NCBI GenBank assembly: GCA_016785225.1
Contig: JAFBJZ010000781.1
Coordinates: 4,464,001-4,528,000, forward strand
From: Psettodes erumei
Taxonomy: Eukaryota; Chordata; Actinopteri; Pleuronectiformes; Psettodidae
Length of the DNA stretch: 64,000 nucleotides
Reading direction: 5' to 3'
Position 1 is the first letter of the stretch, and each line of letters starts with the position of its first letter. Shown here piece by piece: positions 60,001-64,000 of this stretch. A program made the position numbers and the translations under genes. The notes beneath the pieces are model-generated. The model saw nothing but the letters and a program-made list of their open reading frames with translations, made no database searches and had not been told where the DNA came from.

Positions 60001-62770
60001 CACCACTCAGGAACTGTTGGATTGGCACTATTTTCTGGATGAAGCACACACATTTAGTACTGTTGGTCTAATGAAGTTATAATTTGTCTTTGTTTTTCAG
60101 TTACCTGGCTGGGTTCTCCTTCCTGGTGTGACAACAGGTGAGATTGAGGGTGGAGCATGGTTTTATTCTGCGGCACCAAGCAAAGGACCATACCAAGTGC
60201 TCTGACAACATGGGGAGGAATCAGGGTTTTTGCCCTGAGTTCAAATCATGTTCTAGATGTGTATTTTGTTTGGTCAGCTGGTCATACTGTCAGTCAGTTG
60301 AGTTGTTTGGTTAGAGTTTTGTTTTGTTTTGGCCTATAATTCAGTTAATTTGGTCGCCTTGGTTGAAAATGAAACTCAATTTTTTGAGATTTAAACCTGT
60401 TTCATTGTGCCCTGACTGCTTGGTTCATGACAGGGATGGATTGTTGTGGAATTTCATACACACTCTCCTGCCCCCCCTCAGGATGAACTGTAAGAACTTT
60501 GGTTTATTACCACATAAAGGAAAAACTTCCCATCATCATCCCCAGTTGTACTTTGTATTTAGTGCTAACTTGAGAAAATAGTACAAATCTTAACATCAGC
60601 ATTTTATTGTTATTGTGGTAAATGTCTTTCATTACAAATGTAGAAGCATGGCTGTAGACTTTGCTTTTGTAAAACTGTACAATGTCACATTTAAGTGGCA
60701 GTAGACATTAAGAGCTAACCTCATGTTTGCTAAAACATATCAAATGGATATGAATAATTGATTATTCTCCCAAAGAGTTACCCAAAGAGGTACATCATCA
60801 TACCAGAAAATCTCATGACTGTGACACTAATCAGCTGCCAGATGAAATGGCAAATTGCAAAGTCACAAAGGCGTCTGAGGCAGGAGAGAGAGCTGGACTT
60901 TGGATTCCAACATCAAGGGAGAGGCTCCTGGAGGTTAGGAGCGCTGGCTTGTGTTAGACCTTAAGGTCATCATTCCTTCAGCTAATGCCCCTGGCATCAC
61001 CTTCCTCCTTGACTTCAAACACTCTGGCTACATTCCTCGACCATGTACCAATAAGCACTAATAATGCAGAAAAATGAAAACCAAAACAGATGGGCTCCAA
61101 TAGTGGTGGGGATTACTGAGCCCTATCCAGGGCTCTATCTGCACCCCTGGGCACTGAGAGGTGAATCCCACACCATCTTTTTCCCAGCACAGCAACAAAG
61201 GTAGGAGGTGAAAAGCAATTGCAGCAATATGTTTACATGTCCCAGAACATCTACAGAGAGGTTCAAATGGTCATTTGTTTTTTTACATGAGAGGAATGAA
61301 TGTAATAGATTGCACCTAAAGCCTCCTTTGAAATGTAACTTTCCTTTACTGTTATTTATTACAAGATTTTGTATATTACCATTGCACTGCAAGCGGTGTC
61401 CAAATGTCTGTATTGCATCACTTGTGGTATTTCAGTAAAATAGTTTCCCAGTGTGGAATCACTAAAGTAACAGTAAACCACTGTTACTACATCTATGCTG
61501 GACCTGTAGCATGCAAACAATGTCTCATACAGTGGCAGCACTGTTTTTTGTGCTGCTGACTGACACAATAAAGCATGCACCGCTGTGAGGGCATGCTTGA
61601 ATGTTTGGCTCTGACCCCTCTCTATGGTCAAAACCGCAGCATAGTCTGTCATTTGATTATGCACAAGCCCTCAAGGCTCAAAGAATATGTGTCAGACACT
61701 GGCTAAAAGTCTCCCTTAACAATTAACCACACGCCATGGAAAATGCCCAACGAAAACACCCAAAAGCCCCCCCGCCCCACTCCCACTGGGGACATGCTGT
61801 GAACTCCTGTGAACTCTGTGAAATCATGTGAAGAAATCTAGACTGTAGTGAAGCCACAGAACGTCTGAGTGTTTTTGGTCCTGCGAAGCGACAATTAATT
61901 GGACTTGGGTTGTTAAAAAAAATGTAATATTGGTCTGTTGTAAATGTGATGTTGAGAAATGCCAATTTGGAATGCCAATTACAAGTACAGTAAATTCAAA
62001 ACAATGGCCATTTCAAAATAAAAGTGTTGCGTGGTTTGAATGAGTAACTGCCTGACTGATTTAAGGGTGGTAGGATATGCAGCCTTGTTGCCTACTCCTC
62101 AGCTACTGTCTTAGGTCATGCCCTGCTTTTATGGGGCAGCTGGTGAGAATCTTGTTTTAAATTAGCCCAAATAACAAATCAAGCTCCATATGCTTTTCAT
62201 GGGTTGGGCAAAGGGAAGATAACAGCTCAGAGAGAAATTGAATCACAAACCTCCAATTGTGTTTCAGGTGGAAAATTTCGGGATTTGGGTTATCTAATGA
62301 AAATATTGTCACTAGACTCATTTCCTATGTGGTGCCAGAAAGGCAGAAGAGTAAATGTGTGAACAGTTTGCTGAGGGCTGACTCTTAACGCTCTGTGAGT
62401 TTGTGCATGTGTGCATGTGTGTCTTCAGCTCAGGTTTCAGCATGACTGTTTTCATATCGAGGCCACACTTACTTCAACCTCTAAGAGTCTTCTTTGGCCT
62501 ATTCACGTCTGCGTGCCAGCGAACAAGCAGTGACATAGGTTATATTCACTCATTGCCTTGGACTGCAGAAAGTGGGGACAGGAGGTAAGAAAAAAAAGCC
62601 GGAAAGGCATGAGGATGTAGAGTGTAGCGGTATACGTAAATGGCAATAAAATACGTCCTGGGCAAATTGTTTTTACTCTGTCTACTCCAACTAATACAGC
62701 CTACCCAGAGCCTGGGTGGAGCAGAGTAGAAGCCCAGATCATTGTGAAATAGAAATGCGAGCTTGTGAAA
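57075..62770. other. Gene-poor stretch between two repeat copies
   Basis: No gene is recognised. The block at about 58.14-58.70 kb is rich in TAATTA-, ATCAAT- and GATTA-type homeodomain core sites and looks like an enhancer. A 37-base segment at 60101-60137 has good splice signals on both sides on the plus strand. Confidence 0.45.
58428..58448. repeat. CT repeat
   Basis: About ten CT units inside the possible enhancer block at 58.1-58.7 kb. Confidence 0.95.
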
Positions 62771-63090
62771 TTAAAGGAACAATTCCAAATTTTGGCAAAT
62801 GCACTTATTTACTTTCATGCTGAGAGCTAGTTAAGAAGATAGCGCTTTTGTGCTAATGTAGTAAATATGATGCTTGCTAATGTCTTACTAATTGGTAGTC
62901 AGATTTTTTCCTTATTTCTATCTTTACAAAGAGACAGTCCAGCTGTTTCCTCTTGCTTCCACTTTTTATGCTAATCTAAGATAACCTACTGCTGGCTGCA
63001 GCTACATATTTGCCATACAAACATGTATCGATCTTCTCATTTAGCTGTTGAGAAGAGAGTGAATAAGCCAATTTCCTAAAGTGTAGATGA
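62771..63090. mobile_element. Second, internally deleted copy of the fold-back element
   Basis: It begins with ttaaaggaacaattccaaat, the reverse complement of the family's terminal motif, continues with the outer left arm (ctgagagctagttaagaaga), then jumps to the right arm (agctgtttcctcttgcttcc, tttatgctaat) and its outer part (atcgatcttctcatttagct). The centre found in the 56.5 kb copy is missing. The right terminus is diverged, so its end is approximate. Confidence 0.65.
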
Positions 63091-64000
63091 GTGATAAAAA
63101 CAGCTGGTGTCCTTTTAGTCTTTTCAGAGATTAGTTATGCAAGGTTGTTCAACTAATGTTATTCCATTTAGATTCAGAATTTCCGCTGGCAAATTGTCAA
63201 TTACAGAAATAAATACTGTGATCTTTTAGCAGAAAAATATGCAAGAGAATTTATGGTTGTGGAAGGTTTACTCTCACATTTCCACTACAATATCAGCAGC
63301 TGAGCCTTCTGTCCTCCTCTATGCCGAGACACCTCTCTGTAAGCTCACCTGGCTTGTCGTGAAAAGGGAGAGGTTCAAACCAATTGTACTGTCTCTATCG
63401 TGCAAACACAATGTGTGCATATTCAACCCCATCCATGTTTACAGTAAATGGGAGCCTTTGTTGCATCTGTTTACTCAGTCTTTCACACTTTAATCCACAT
63501 ATGTACCAGAACCCAGGACACAGACCTGTTCATTGTCCTTATGAGTCTTGCTTATAAACACAGTATTTCTGGTTTCTACTTCAACTTCACAGCTCTTCCA
63601 AGGAAATAAACTACTTTGAGTCAGCTGGATTTGATCCAGTTTTGAGTCATTTGCGTACGTATGATAATGTCATCCAATCAGGTTCCAGACTAAGATGATG
63701 TCACTGCGTGGTGCTTCTAGGGATATTCACCTACTGGTGTGACAAGTGAAGATAAATGGCAGTGTAACCTTGCCAACAAGTCCAACACCTGGCTGTCAGA
63801 TTGAAGACCTGATAGTAGAGCTCGATATATATATATATATATATATATATCACACTGTGCTCATACTCTGAACCCTCACAGATTTGACACTTTCATGTGC
63901 TCCTTCAACTCAGGCATAGCAGCCAGGATTATTAAAGCCTGTCATGGGTATGGCATTGGGAATATATTGACACATTGTAACATCATGAATGTTTATCTGC
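63091..64000. other. Window end, no gene seen
   Basis: AT-rich with one TA microsatellite. Open frames are short and unlike known proteins. Confidence 0.5.
63824..63850. repeat. TA repeat
   Basis: About thirteen TA units near the window end. Confidence 0.97.

Overview
This is vertebrate nuclear DNA, most likely from a percomorph (spiny-rayed) teleost fish. The evidence is spliced genes with GT-AG introns, polyadenylation signals instead of operons, abundant CA/GT microsatellites, a fold-back repeat of a type I recognise from memory in many percomorph genomes, and two proteins that read as fish versions of human 9q33.3 genes. There are no bacterial, viral, rRNA, tRNA or CRISPR features.

Two genes are secure. 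angptl2 (+ strand, coding 14612-19285 in four coding exons, 518 aa) encodes a secreted coiled-coil/fibrinogen-domain glycoprotein. zbtb34 (- strand, coding 34114-32612 in one exon, 500 aa) encodes a nuclear BTB / three C2H2 zinc-finger transcription factor. They converge. In human, ANGPTL2 and ZBTB34 also point at each other on 9q33.3, with ANGPTL2 nested in an intron of RALGPS1. I find no RALGPS1 exon here, so the host gene is either spread outside the window, in exons I missed, or lost from this copy. The two genes are not known to share a pathway; they are neighbours by conserved synteny.

Layout. 1-9.3 kb: GC- and CpG-rich DNA with no credible gene. About 9.35-9.88 kb: candidate noncoding first exon and promoter of angptl2, followed by a 4.7 kb intron. 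14.6-20.6 kb: angptl2 body and 3' UTR. 20.6-25 kb: AT-rich intergenic. 24.98-25.43 kb: a small CpG-rich promoter-like island with no gene assigned, in the position expected for a RALGPS1 promoter. 27.5-34.1 kb: zbtb34 with a probable 5 kb 3' UTR. 34.1-38.9 kb: zbtb34 5' intron and candidate first exon, in DNA rich in GCTAGC palindromes. 39.35 kb: a 134 bp CA tract. 40.7-41.9 kb: a possible unrecognised minus-strand gene end (two phase-compatible exons plus polyA signal). 42-64 kb: a gene desert with several blocks that look like conserved noncoding elements, which would fit the lmx1b regulatory landscape lying beyond ZBTB34/ZBTB43 in human, plus two copies of a fold-back transposable repeat at 56.5 and 62.8 kb.

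I did not find an obviously new biological system. The observations most worth following up are the unrecognised minus-strand exon pair at 41-42 kb, the orphan CpG promoter at 25 kb with the missing RALGPS1 host gene, and the fold-back repeat pair.
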